Origin: a virus | Virus record (IMG/VR): IMGVR_UViG_3300036900_000256 | Span: 1 to 64,000 of that record | DNA length: 64,000 nt | Reading direction: 5' to 3' (one strand) | Shown here: piece by piece, positions 56,937-64,000 of the stretch | Position numbering within the stretch: the stretch's first letter is position 1 | How the letters are laid out: each line of letters begins with the position of its first letter | Translations under genes and position numbers: made by a program | The notes under the pieces: model-generated | What the model was told of the DNA's origin: nothing | What the model saw: the letters and a program-made list of their open reading frames with translations, nothing else | Databases searched by the model: none

Positions 56937-57325
56937 GATGCACGCTCCCGGCGCAGAGCCTCACGGCGGTCGATGGCTTCGATGTGCGCCACAGCCACGG
57001 CGGCGACCTGCACCAGCTCCGCGCGGAGCGCCCCCGGTTCCTCCTCGGCGAGCGCTTCGAAGACCTCCTCCAGCAGGATCCCGTCCCAGGCGGCGTTGCG
57101 ATCGGACGGCGTACCGAGGATGTTCCCCACCTCGACCCGGTTGGCGTTCTTCTGCTTCCAGTAGGACGCCATGGCCGCGTAGTGCGCTCGGTCCCGGCGG
57201 TTGTCATCGAACACGTCGGGGTGGTTCTGCTCGCCCCACTTGGCGTCCTGGCGGAGCCGCTCGGCGTGGACCTCGGCGAGCACCGCCCGCGTCGCCGGTT
57301 GGGTGGGTACAGACTCGCTGCTCAC
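56933..57325 (-). CDS. MazG-like nucleotide pyrophosphohydrolase
   Basis: 130 residues opening with V-L-A-E-V-H-A-E-R-L-R-Q-D-A-K-W-G-E-Q-N-H, the start of phage MazG-like all-alpha NTP-PPases. The later L-L-E-E-V-F-E-A-L-A-E-E-E and A-E-L-V-Q-V-A-A-V carry the acidic metal ligands. It may remove modified or signalling nucleotides such as (p)ppGpp, as proposed for phage MazG proteins. Confidence 0.75.
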   Translation of the reverse strand: MSSESVPTQPATRAVLAEVHAERLRQDAKWGEQNHPDVFDDNRRDRAHYAAMASYWKQKNANRVEVGNILGTPSDRNAAWDGILLEEVFEALAEEEPGALRAELVQVAAVAVAHIEAIDRREALRRERAS

Positions 57326-57489
57326 GGCGTCAACTCCTTCCGGACGGCCTTCAGCACGGCACGCACTTCTTCCTCGGTCGGCTCCATGCCCTCGGCTCGC
57401 AGGACATGCCGCACGTCGTACTCGTCGACACCGTCGGCGATGTCGTCGAGCACCAACCGAACGGCCTCCTCACGATCAATCCCGGTCAC
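57322..57489 (-). CDS. Hypothetical protein, 55 aa
   Basis: GTG 57489 overlaps the upstream stop. Acidic helical peptide (E-A-V-R-L-V-L-D-D-I-A-D-G-V, then E-E-E-V-R-A-V-L-K-A-V). Unknown; operon position only. Confidence 0.45.
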   Translation of the reverse strand: MTGIDREEAVRLVLDDIADGVDEYDVRHVLRAEGMEPTEEEVRAVLKAVRKELTP

Positions 57490-57923
57490 GACTTCGCTCC
57501 GTTCAACGCGTCGGCGATGGTCTTCCTCACGTGACACACCACCGGGTCCTCACCCCGGTGCCAGTGGTGGTGTTCCCGGCACTCCATGGACTGCTCGCCC
57601 TGCTCCGCACAGCACAGCTGGCACACCGTCCCCAGCAGGTTCTCGTCGCACGCGGGGTTCGTGCCCTCGTAGCCAGGGGCCACCACCGCAGGGTCGCCGT
57701 CGGCATGATCGTGGGAGCACTCCCCGTAGATCCGGAGATTCGCGTGGTCGACCAGCAGCGCCTCCACTGCGGCGCCGAGCGCCCCGGCGTCGTTAAAGAG
57801 CGGGTCCACCGAGTCGTCAAACGACGCGCCGATGTGCTCCGTCATGTGCAAGCGCACCAGATCCAGCCGTGCCCGGATCGACTCCACCGTGTGGTCGACC
57901 TCGGGGGCGGAGATGGCGGTCAT
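57486..57923 (-). CDS. Cysteine/histidine-rich protein, 145 aa
   Basis: The first half is helical and the second contains C-S-H-D-H-A-D, C-D-E-N, C-Q-L-C-C, C-R-E-H-H-H-W-H and C-H. This number of Cys/His residues indicates one or two zinc sites. No family recognised. Confidence 0.55.
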   Translation of the reverse strand: MTAISAPEVDHTVESIRARLDLVRLHMTEHIGASFDDSVDPLFNDAGALGAAVEALLVDHANLRIYGECSHDHADGDPAVVAPGYEGTNPACDENLLGTVCQLCCAEQGEQSMECREHHHWHRGEDPVVCHVRKTIADALNGAKS

Positions 57924-58285
57924 CCCGACACCGCCTCACGCGCCAGAACGTCCGCGAGCGTGACGCCGTTGACGGTCATCAGCGGAGCGACGCGTTTCGC
58001 CAACGCCAGCGCGGTCTCCAGGTCGAACCGGTGCCGCGCCTTCCACTCGGCCTCGCGCTCGGAGGGCAACGGCTCGAAGGCCCATTCGCCGTCCTTGTCG
58101 AGCACCGAGAACCCGTCGCTCACCGAGTACAGGCCAGGGCTGCGCTCCTCTACTCGCACGGTGAAGTGGCGGGCGCTCCGGTGGTCGGCGGGCAGGCACG
58201 AGACGGCGTAGACCGTGGCTCGCACTGTCGGTTCCGGAGTGCCGGAGGCCATCGGCGAAGCCGCCCGAGCATTGGGTGTGATCAT
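57920..58285 (-). CDS. Hypothetical protein, 121 aa
   Basis: A strand-rich centre (H-F-T-V-R-V-E-E-R-S-P-G-L-Y-S-V-S-D-G-F) precedes a helical end (E-T-A-L-A-L-A-K-R-V-A-P). Overlaps the previous gene in the operon. Unknown. Confidence 0.5.
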   Translation of the reverse strand: MITPNARAASPMASGTPEPTVRATVYAVSCLPADHRSARHFTVRVEERSPGLYSVSDGFSVLDKDGEWAFEPLPSEREAEWKARHRFDLETALALAKRVAPLMTVNGVTLADVLAREAVSG

Positions 58286-58353
58286 CGGTCCTCCTGGGGG
58301 TCACGCCGCAACAGCGGCGGAAGCGACGGGCGGGAAGAAGCAGTGCCGCGGGC

Positions 58354-59403
58354 TCACCCGGTACCGCCACGCAGATCGGTCGCCTGGGCAGCCGTAAGCA
58401 GGCCCTGCTCAACCCAGTGGTCGAACAGATCAATCTGGCCGACCACCTCGGGAGCGCACCTGGCGCACAACCGCCCAGGCGCGGAAGCCGGGGCGTCTTT
58501 CGGTCCGGCACCGTCCTTACCGGCCCCCCACCTGCACCACGGGATGTCCGTGGCCTCGACCTGGTCCTCAAGGGCGCGGATCTTCGCTGCGACCTCGGGG
58601 TAGAAAAGCTCGATCGCCGATAGTTCTCCCGGCTTGGCGTAGGCCCCGCAAAGGCAGTCGCCGGACATGTGCAGGTTGATCGACACCTCGGACTTCGGCA
58701 GAGCGCCGGGGTGGCACAGCATGTGCCGGGCGTGCTCGTGGTGCTCCTGGCACTGGAAGCGCTCGCGGTACTCCCGCATGTGCCCTTCGGTCCAGTGCAC
58801 GATCGGGGACACCCAGATCACCGCGCCGTCCTCGTCCAGCTCGGACGCGTTGCGGTGGCGGCGGTCGGACTCCGACCAGCGGGTGCCCGCGACGAACGCG
58901 ATCTGCCCTGCGCGACCGCGGGGACCGACCAGGTTGCGGCGGACCGTGTCGAGGGCGCGTTCCTTGAGTCGCTGGTACATCACGTCGTGGGCGCCGGATC
59001 CGGGGAACCCACGCCACGCGATCTGCCCGTTCTTGACGGTGCGGACCTCGCCGAGGACCAGCTGCTCATAGGTGTGCGGCGGGACGGCCGACACGACCGG
59101 CAGCGTCCACTCGGCGCACACGGCGGTCACGTACTGCGCGGTCTGCGGGATGCCGATCGAGGTGAGGATGTGCACGGCGCAGTCCATGCGGTCCTTCACC
59201 AAATGGGCGAGCAGGCTGGAGTCGCTGCCACCGGAGAACAGCAACAGGAACTTCTCTGGTTCGTACCGCTCGGCGGCTTCGTCAAGCAGAGCGTGGCTGC
59301 GAGCGATCGCCTCGTCGAGGGTCAACGCTGCGTACTCGCGGGCCTTCGGCGGCGCGACGGCCAGCGCGTCGGGGAAGCCGGGAATGATGTCGAGTTGGCT
59401 CAC
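58354..59403 (-). CDS. PAPS reductase-like PP-loop ATPase
   Basis: 349-residue protein of the adenine-nucleotide alpha-hydrolase/PAPS reductase superfamily, with P-loop S-G-G-S-D-S-S (57-63) and H-I-L-T-S-I-G-I-P after it. A C-terminal cysteine set (C-Q-E-H-H ... C-H ... C-L-C-G, with later C-A-R-C) could hold an iron-sulfur cluster. Relatives include sulfate-assimilation reductases, the DndC-type DNA sulfur-modification enzyme and uncharacterised phage proteins. No dnd/ssp partner genes are visible, so the function is open. Confidence 0.75.
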   Translation of the reverse strand: MSQLDIIPGFPDALAVAPPKAREYAALTLDEAIARSHALLDEAAERYEPEKFLLLFSGGSDSSLLAHLVKDRMDCAVHILTSIGIPQTAQYVTAVCAEWTLPVVSAVPPHTYEQLVLGEVRTVKNGQIAWRGFPGSGAHDVMYQRLKERALDTVRRNLVGPRGRAGQIAFVAGTRWSESDRRHRNASELDEDGAVIWVSPIVHWTEGHMREYRERFQCQEHHEHARHMLCHPGALPKSEVSINLHMSGDCLCGAYAKPGELSAIELFYPEVAAKIRALEDQVEATDIPWCRWGAGKDGAGPKDAPASAPGRLCARCAPEVVGQIDLFDHWVEQGLLTAAQATDLRGGTG

Positions 59404-59588
59404 CCGGTACCGCCTTGGGCGTCGGTTCTGGCGTCACACGCAACGGACACGAGGTCTCCGGCGACCGACATGATCAGCGTCGTGATCCGGCCGGTGTTCT
59501 CGAAGCGCTGCCGGAACGTTGTCCACCAGTCGATCCCGCCTTGCGTGGCGTAGATCCGGCACTCGTTCACCTCGACGGCGGCGGTCAT
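59400..59588 (-). CDS. Hypothetical protein, 62 aa
   Basis: Small protein with G-G-I-D-W-W-T-T-F-R-Q-R-F-E and a strand-rich end. Overlaps the PAPS-reductase-like start and the upstream stop by 4 bp each. Unknown. Confidence 0.45.
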   Translation of the reverse strand: MTAAVEVNECRIYATQGGIDWWTTFRQRFENTGRITTLIMSVAGDLVSVACDARTDAQGGTG

Positions 59589-59800
59589 CCGGCACCGCCA
59601 GTGCTCTCCGGGGAGGAGGGCAGCACGACGTGTGCGGCTTCCCCGTCGCGGACAAACCACTCCAACGGCGGCGGGGACAACGGGGAGAAGTGGCTTGGGT
59701 GCGCGGCCACGTACGCGGCCTGGCGGGCGACGAGGACGAGGATGTAGTCCTCGCCTCCGATCGGGGCTGTGATGATCGTGGGCCCCTGCGGGGTGCTCAT
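59585..59800 (-). CDS. Hypothetical protein, 71 aa
   Basis: Contains G-E-D-Y-I-L-V-L-V-A-R-Q-A-A-Y-V-A-A-H-P and a proline-rich middle. ATG 59800 overlaps the upstream stop. Unknown. Confidence 0.45.
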   Translation of the reverse strand: MSTPQGPTIITAPIGGEDYILVLVARQAAYVAAHPSHFSPLSPPPLEWFVRDGEAAHVVLPSSPESTGGAG

Positions 59801-60276
59801 GACCCACCACCCGACACGGCAGGAACCTCGGACAGTGCGCGGAGGTGACGGGTGTAGACGCGGTTCTCGCCGCCTTGGTCCCACGACACGACAGCGGTGC
59901 GGCCGTCGACCGCTGACACCGTGCCAGGCGCCCCAGCGGGGACCGTGCCGAGCGTCAGGGTCCACGCGACGCGGTCTCCAGGCGCTGGCCACTGACGGGA
60001 CGCTGGAGAGTCGTTCGCGGGGACCGGGACCACCATGCGCTTCGGGTCGTCGAACACGTCCCACCCCCGGCTCAGCGCGGGCAGGCACGGCCACGACACC
60101 GTCTCGCCCTCCACCCAGCACACCGAGCAGATGAACGCGCCCGGCGTGGAGTCGGACCACACCGGAGTGTGGAAACGGGCAGGCAGAGCGGCCTTCTGCT
60201 CCATCGTGAGGTCGGTCAGCGCCTCGTAGGTGGGCTGGTCGGAGGGGAGCGTGATGAACGGGCGCTCGTCAGCCAT
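59797..60276 (-). CDS. Hypothetical protein, 159 aa
   Basis: The N-terminal part has I-C-S-V-C-W and a nearby W-P-C (metal-site candidate). The C-terminal part, P-G-D-R-V-A-W-T-L then G-T-V-S-A-V-D-G-R-T-A-V-V-S-W-D, has the look of a KOW/SH3-like barrel. No assigned function. Confidence 0.5.
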   Translation of the reverse strand: MADERPFITLPSDQPTYEALTDLTMEQKAALPARFHTPVWSDSTPGAFICSVCWVEGETVSWPCLPALSRGWDVFDDPKRMVVPVPANDSPASRQWPAPGDRVAWTLTLGTVPAGAPGTVSAVDGRTAVVSWDQGGENRVYTRHLRALSEVPAVSGGGS

Positions 60277-60820
60277 GGCTGGGCTCCTCGGCGGGCAGGG
60301 TCGCGGCGATCTTCTGCGCCGCGCGCTGGCACTTCGAGCACTCCGGGGTGCCGGACAGCCACCCCCTGCGGCCGTCCCACAGCACCGTCGCCCGCCCGCA
60401 CAACGCGGCCGGGCGTCCGGCGCCCCACATCGGGCCCCCGGTGTAGTCGCCGGGCACCAAGTGCTTCCTGTTCCGGCTGCGGGTCTGGCCCGTGTCGATG
60501 CACCACCCGTGGCCCTCCGGGACCGACGTGCGGTGTACACCCCACGTCGGGGTGTGCGGGCAGTCCATGACCAGCCGCTCCTTGACCTCGGCCCGGAGGC
60601 CGAGCCGCATGCTGAACCCGGCGGCGCGCTGCTGCTGCCGTAGAACCCGGTTGGGCTGGTAGTCGGCCCAGGCCTGATCTTCGGTGGCCAGCAGGGTTTC
60701 ACCGCCCATGTGCAGGGTGAGGGTGACGCCGGAGCAGCACCCGCACGGGGCGTGGCAGTACCAGGACGCTTGGTCGGGGTCGACCAGTTGGCCGTTGATC
60801 TCGAACTTGATCGCGCTCAC
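60269..60820 (-). CDS. Hypothetical cysteine-containing protein, 183 aa
   Basis: C-H-A-P-C-G-C-C-S-G near residue 22 and C-S-K-C-Q-R near the C-terminus suggest two half zinc sites. The middle has F-S-M-R-L-G-L-R-A-E-V-K-E-R-L. Overlaps both neighbours. Unknown. Confidence 0.5.
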   Translation of the reverse strand: MSAIKFEINGQLVDPDQASWYCHAPCGCCSGVTLTLHMGGETLLATEDQAWADYQPNRVLRQQQRAAGFSMRLGLRAEVKERLVMDCPHTPTWGVHRTSVPEGHGWCIDTGQTRSRNRKHLVPGDYTGGPMWGAGRPAALCGRATVLWDGRRGWLSGTPECSKCQRAAQKIAATLPAEEPSHG

Positions 60821-61287
60821 CCGGTCACCGCCGCAAGCTCCCGCAGAACCGCCACGTCCACCGCGATATCCGCGTGGTCCTCCGCATCGGACAGGCCAGG
60901 GACCACAGTCAGCGCGGTGTGGCCGGTCCCGAGCGAGATACCGAGCTTCATCGGCTGCCCGCGGTAGGAGCCGCGCAGGGCCAGCGAGACGGCGGTCTCG
61001 CCGTAGTAGTCGAACCGTTGGGCGGTGAGGTGCGCTCCCTCGACGGTGCCCACGAGGCCGACCAGGTCGGCGACGGTGGAGGGGTGGCGGAGGTGGACGT
61101 CCGCCACCTCGGCGCTGACGCGGTAGATCTCGGTTGGGCAGGTGACGTGGGCGTCGAGGTAGTCGGCGACCAAGCGCAGCCGATCGGCAGTGGTCAGCTC
61201 GGCAGGCGACGCTTTGGTGGGTGTGCCGGTGATTTCGGCGACGGCTTCAGCGGACAGGGCACGGGCGGTATCGAGGTCGGTGCTCAC
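60817..61287 (-). CDS. Hypothetical protein, 156 aa
   Basis: GTG 61287 preceded by GGGAG. T-A-D-R-L-R-L-V-A-D-Y-L-D-A-H then a beta-rich half (F-D-Y-Y-G-E-T-A-V-S-L-A-L-R-G-S-Y). Similar small proteins occur in actinophages with no known role. Confidence 0.5.
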   Translation of the reverse strand: MSTDLDTARALSAEAVAEITGTPTKASPAELTTADRLRLVADYLDAHVTCPTEIYRVSAEVADVHLRHPSTVADLVGLVGTVEGAHLTAQRFDYYGETAVSLALRGSYRGQPMKLGISLGTGHTALTVVPGLSDAEDHADIAVDVAVLRELAAVTG

Positions 61288-61340
61288 TTGTGCTCCCTCA
61301 GGGGATCGGCGGCGCGGGACGGCGGGCGGGGTGGAGTCGG

Positions 61341-61463
61341 TCACTTCCACCTCGGTTCGGAGATCGGCTCGCGGATGGCCGCCGCGACGGACGCGGCCTT
61401 GGCCGGGGGTTCCGCCAGCAGGCGCACCTTGAGTCGGGCGATGAGCGCGGCAGGCGTGGTCAT
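61341..61463 (-). CDS. Small protein, 40 aa
   Basis: ATG 61463 in a TGATG overlap with the membrane-protein stop. Basic helical peptide (A-L-I-A-R-L-K-V-R-L-L-A-E-P-P-A-K-A). Its overlap pattern supports it as real. Confidence 0.45.
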   Translation of the reverse strand: MTTPAALIARLKVRLLAEPPAKAASVAAAIREPISEPRWK

Positions 61464-61855
61464 CAGTCGGTGTCCTCTCCGGCCCCGTCCGGGCCGGTCG
61501 GTTCGGTGGCCGTGACCGGGCCGAACTCACGGGCGATGTCAGACAGGTGCCAGTGCTGCAAGCACCCGTCGGAGTTCACGGCCCGGATCGCATAGGTGCC
61601 GTCGGTGTTGCGGTCCCAGGCGTCGCGCTGCCGGTCCCACACCACAGGCGGGGCGACCTCGTCGCGGCTGGTGTCCCAGACCGTGTTCGCCCTCGCGATC
61701 TGGGCCGCGATCACCGTGGCGACCCAGGCACCGAACGGGATCGCGCACAGCGCGGCGATCACGCTGACCGTCACACCCCACCCGAACGTGTAGGCAAGGG
61801 AACCCGCGAACGCGGGGAGCCACAGGAACGCCCCCAGAACGCGCAGCGCCTTCAC
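61463..61855 (-). CDS. Membrane protein with two helices, 130 aa
   Basis: Two membrane segments (about 5-24 and 28-50), then a soluble domain with W-D-R-N-T-D-G-T-Y-A-I-R-A-V-N. Overlaps both neighbours. Might be a phage membrane-located accessory; no family recognised. Confidence 0.55.
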   Translation of the reverse strand: MKALRVLGAFLWLPAFAGSLAYTFGWGVTVSVIAALCAIPFGAWVATVIAAQIARANTVWDTSRDEVAPPVVWDRQRDAWDRNTDGTYAIRAVNSDGCLQHWHLSDIAREFGPVTATEPTGPDGAGEDTD

Positions 61856-62070
61856 CGGGCCACCGCCCGGCGGGCGGCCAGTTCGCGGGCGAGGTATTGC
61901 TCGACGACCGCGATGTCATGGGTGCGCTGTGCCAGCTGCTCCAGCTCGGCGGGCGAATGCGGCTCCCATGTCCGCCCCTGCAGCGCCTCCAGCGTGGCGT
62001 GCTCGGCACGGACCTTGGCGGCCAGGAAAGCAGCGACCGGGTCGGGGTCGGGGATGGTGGGAGTGCTCAT
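61852..62070 (-). CDS. DUF6221-like short protein
   Basis: 72 residues resembling the N-terminal helices of DUF6221: P-V-A-A-F-L-A-A-K-V-R-A-E-H, W-E-P-H, and H-D-I-A-V-V-E-Q-Y-L. It lacks the C-terminal P-Y motif, so it is a truncated or minimal member. ATG 62070 overlaps the upstream stop. Confidence 0.5.
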   Translation of the reverse strand: MSTPTIPDPDPVAAFLAAKVRAEHATLEALQGRTWEPHSPAELEQLAQRTHDIAVVEQYLARELAARRAVAR

Positions 62071-62585
62071 CGGGCACCGGCCAGCACCATCGGGGTGTGG
62101 GCCGGGCGGACGTAGATACCCCAGCAGCCCTTGGCCCCGCAGTACGGGTCCCACCCGTACCAGCAGTCGCAGTCCTCAGCGGACGGATCAAAGTACTTCG
62201 AGCCCTTGGTGCGTGCGTCGGCGAGGTTCGCTTCGCTGTACTCGTCGTGCGACAGCAGGTGTACGGCGTCGGGGTGTGCGGAGTCGTAGGCGGCGATGGT
62301 GATCCGCTCGATCCCGGCCTTGGTGATCTCGGCGGTGACTTCGATGACTCTGGTTCCGCCGTGGCGGGTGCGGGTGGTGGCGACGATCTCGCGGATGACG
62401 TCGACCCCGGTGGTGGGCAGGGCGAGTTCGGCGGCGAGACCTTCGAGGTCATCGCCTTGGTCGAGCTGGGCGCGGAGGCCGTCGACCCGGTGCTCTGCGG
62501 ACAGGTTGTCGGCGGCGTCGGAGCTGGCGGCCAGTTCGTCGAGGTAGTCAGAGATCAGGATGCCGAGCAAGTTGGTGGTGGACAT
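62067..62585 (-). CDS. Hypothetical protein, 172 aa
   Basis: Acidic helical N-terminus, a strand-rich centre (R-V-I-E-V-T-A-E-I-T-K-A-G-I-E-R-I-T-I) and C-terminal C-D-C-W-Y-G-W-D-P-Y-C-G-A-K-G-C-W, a four-cysteine cluster. Unknown. Confidence 0.5.
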   Translation of the reverse strand: MSTTNLLGILISDYLDELAASSDAADNLSAEHRVDGLRAQLDQGDDLEGLAAELALPTTGVDVIREIVATTRTRHGGTRVIEVTAEITKAGIERITIAAYDSAHPDAVHLLSHDEYSEANLADARTKGSKYFDPSAEDCDCWYGWDPYCGAKGCWGIYVRPAHTPMVLAGAR

Positions 62586-62627
62586 GCTGTGTCCTCTCTG
62601 GGCGGACGTTCGGGCGTCGCAGGCAGG

Positions 62628-63029
62628 TCAGGCGTAGGTGCGGGTCTCGGCGGCGGTGAACCCCGCCCGGTCGAGCAGCGCCTCGGTGGTGACCTGGTCT
62701 GCGGCCTCCTGCCACACGGCGTGGTAGGTGGTGGTGTCCGGGTCGTCCGGGGTGGTGTCCGAGGTGAACCGGTTGCGGTCGTGCTCGAACTGGACGGTCA
62801 GGCCGCGCTTGCGCCATGCCGACACGAGGAACGGGCGGATCAGGTCGTAGGCGGCCTGGTCGAGGAGTTCGCGGTGTGCGCTGACGAAGCCGCGGTCGAG
62901 GCTGTAGACGGCGGCCTGGTCGGACTCGTCCCAGGCGTAGCCGGGGTTGTCGGCCACGACGGGCATCCGATGAGGCGTGGTCTGCGGTTCACGAACCGCG
63001 ATCCACTCGGGGCAAAATGAAACGCTCAT
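62628..63029 (-). CDS. Hypothetical protein, first gene of the early operon
   Basis: 133 residues: N-P-G-Y-A-W-D-E-S-D-Q-A-A, then A-Y-D-L-I-R-P-F-L-V-S-A-W-R-K-R-G and an acidic middle. It is the first gene after the strong minus-strand promoter, with a leader of about 45 nt containing CGGAGGAC near the ATG. Unknown function. Confidence 0.55.
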   Translation of the reverse strand: MSVSFCPEWIAVREPQTTPHRMPVVADNPGYAWDESDQAAVYSLDRGFVSAHRELLDQAAYDLIRPFLVSAWRKRGLTVQFEHDRNRFTSDTTPDDPDTTTYHAVWQEAADQVTTEALLDRAGFTAAETRTYA

Positions 63030-63080
63030 GCCGTCCTCCGAGGGTTCGCCGATCCGGCGAGTAGGGGGTGTGTTGACACG

Positions 63081-63109
63081 ACACTATGCCTGCACCGCAG
63101 GCATGTCAA
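63081..63109 (-). promoter_or_regulatory. Consensus promoter with operator in spacer
   Basis: On the minus strand TTGACA (63109-63104), a 17-nt spacer and TAGTGT (63086-63081): the best sigma-70-type promoter seen in the window. The palindrome ATGCCTG-N5-CAGGCAT (63086-63104) fills the spacer exactly and touches both hexamers, so a bound repressor would block the polymerase. It drives 63029 and downstream genes. The HTH gene at 63154 is divergent. Confidence 0.75.
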
Positions 63110-63153
63110 TAGGCCAGCTTGTACGGCTACCGCGATCGTGCGACCATGCTGCC

Positions 63154-63375
63154 ATGGAAGACAACCTCGCCCGTATCGCAAGCACGTACTGGCGTGCGAA
63201 AGCCCGAGCCGACACCCTCCGCACGGACCTCGTGGACGCAGTCGTCCAGGCGTACCGGGACGGCGGGGCCACCATGGACATCGCGCGACGCGCAGGCATG
63301 GACCGCGAGTCCATCCGACGTATCCGCAAAGCAGCCGAGGAAAGGGGGGACCTGCCGATGAGCAACAAAGCTTGA
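63154..63375 (+). CDS. Small helix-turn-helix regulator
   Basis: 73 residues with an HTH: L-V-D-A-V-V-Q-A-Y-R-D-G-G-A-T-M-D-I-A-R-R-A-G-M-D-R-E-S-I-R-R-I. It is the only plus-strand gene in this region, divergent from the early operon and next to its operator, so it is a candidate repressor. No ribosome-binding site seen before ATG 63154. Confidence 0.6.
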   Translation: MEDNLARIASTYWRAKARADTLRTDLVDAVVQAYRDGGATMDIARRAGMDRESIRRIRKAAEERGDLPMSNKA

Positions 63376-63798
63376 CTAGTGCTGGCCACGAGTCACCCGT
63401 CTGATCTCGCGTCGGGCATTACGTATCAAGCCGCGAACCTGCTTCGTCGTCAGGACCACCACCGAGTCGTACACCCCGATCACCCGCGCAGAAGTGACCG
63501 ACCACGACGGCACCGGGTCGTCGATGTCGGTCGTTTCAACCATGTCCCCGATCGGATCCACCCGGTACAGACCACCGCGCGGGTATCCAGCGGCATAGAG
63601 GCGGGCGTACTCCCGGTCGGTGGTGATGTAGACCCGTGTCGGGTCGAGACTGTCTGTTGCCAGCGGTGTGGCCGCGCGGCGTGCCTCGCAGGTGGCGCAC
63701 CCGTCGACAAGATGCGCGTTGTCACCAAGTGGTCGGGGTGTCACCAGGTCGCCGATCGTGAGGCCGGGTGCGCCGCCGTGCCAGTAGCGCGGGTTCAC
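63376..63798 (-). CDS. Arr-like ADP-ribosyltransferase candidate
   Basis: 140-residue protein whose layout recalls rifampin ADP-ribosyltransferases: Y-W-H7-G-G then L-T-I-G-D-L-V-T-P, R-V-Y57-I-T-T-D, G-G-L-Y-R-V-D-P, D-I-D-D at 91-94, and late S-A-R-V-I-G-V-Y. H7, Y57 and an Asp near 91-93 would be the H-Y-D triad. An insert with C-A-T-C sits between motifs. Fold assignment is from motif order only; the target is unknown. Confidence 0.45.
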   Translation of the reverse strand: MNPRYWHGGAPGLTIGDLVTPRPLGDNAHLVDGCATCEARRAATPLATDSLDPTRVYITTDREYARLYAAGYPRGGLYRVDPIGDMVETTDIDDPVPSWSVTSARVIGVYDSVVVLTTKQVRGLIRNARREIRRVTRGQH

Positions 63799-63986
63799 GT
63801 TTCGCCGCCGACGGGCAGTTGGCCGATGCCAGGGCAGGTGCCGAACCGGTAGCCCTGTCGGGTGCGTCGTTTGTGCTGGCCGAGGACACCGCTGGCTCGG
63901 AGTGCGTACTCGTTACCGCACACGGGGCAGACACCGCGTGGGAGCGGACCGGGTGCCCGGCCACGGCGCGGGCGAATGTCAGCCAC
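63795..63986 (-). CDS. Zinc-finger-like small protein, 63 aa
   Basis: GTG 63986. C-P-V-C-G-N-E-Y-A-L-R-A-S-G-V-L-G-Q-H-K-R and a later C suggest a C2H-C type finger with a basic arginine-rich start. Overlaps the ADP-ribosyltransferase candidate by 4 bp; a further upstream gene may lie beyond the window end. Confidence 0.5.
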   Translation of the reverse strand: MADIRPRRGRAPGPLPRGVCPVCGNEYALRASGVLGQHKRRTRQGYRFGTCPGIGQLPVGGET

Positions 63987-64000
63987 CGTTGGCCTCCTCT

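Noticed and set aside
58354-59403. Dnd/Ssp phosphorothioation defence system
   Set aside because: Only a DndC-superfamily-like protein is present. No cysteine desulfurase, DndD/E or restriction partners are found in the window.

Overview
The window is high-GC DNA with frequent GTG starts, many 1-4 bp start/stop overlaps, a WhiB regulator, an XRE/DUF5753 + DUF397 pair and several DUF6221 proteins. This points to an actinomycete (Actinomycetota; the order cannot be fixed from sequence alone). Most of it is one tailed-phage genome of the HK97-capsid, long-tail type, probably a prophage or phage-plasmid. No attachment sites were identified, and the right-hand operon runs to the edge of the window.

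Layout. 1-2136: host-like XRE/DUF397 pair and small genes. 2204-4600: a helix-turn-helix gene divergent from an RNA-repair pair (T4 Rnl1-like RNA ligase, T4 Pnkp-like kinase-phosphatase). 4727-9335: tyrosine recombinase, endonuclease VII-like nuclease, small genes, a GntR regulator. 9320-12808 (minus): modification cluster of two glycosyltransferases, a methyltransferase and a 2OG-Fe(II) oxygenase. 13002-14534: a tail fibre ahead of the packaging genes. 14580-21148: terminase, portal, MuF-like and scaffold genes. 21152-25888: accessory insert between scaffold and capsid, with DUF6221, zinc-ribbon and JAMM proteins and an oversized tRNA-like element. 25902-44518: capsid, head-tail connectors, tail genes with a -1 frameshift, an HNH-AP2 endonuclease gene inside the tail operon, tape measure, minor tail proteins with a low-GC cassette, GH25 endolysin, holin, another glycosyltransferase. 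44595-46599: lipoprotein, DNA-binding protein, NUDIX hydrolase and small genes. 46681-51177: a module like those of actinomycete conjugative elements, with a TraB/FtsK-like translocase and a DUF2637/Spd-like membrane protein, plus two repeat arrays phased at about 11 bp. 51276-63986 (minus): early-type operon with WhiB, RuvC-like resolvase, LuxR-type HTH, DUF4326, MazG-like, PAPS-reductase-like and many unknown proteins.

The structural genes make a standard siphovirus. The unusual part is the coexistence in one unit of that virion module with a double-stranded-DNA conjugation-type translocase and two helically phased repeat arrays. One array (CCGTGACA) lies just after the translocase gene. 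The other (GCGACCG) lies inside a coding sequence and uses all three reading frames. The RNA-repair pair, the modification cluster, an Arr-like ADP-ribosyltransferase candidate and the PAPS-reductase-like protein are further candidate defence or counter-defence functions.

Regulation. Several promoters have a -10 hexamer 6-7 nt before the start codon, implying leaderless mRNAs. Clear operator-like palindromes sit in promoter spacers at 52221-52237 and 63086-63104, and in the divergent region at 2422-2480. A CCGAAGAA word recurs upstream of three late transcription units. GC-rich hairpins without U-tracts mark many unit boundaries.
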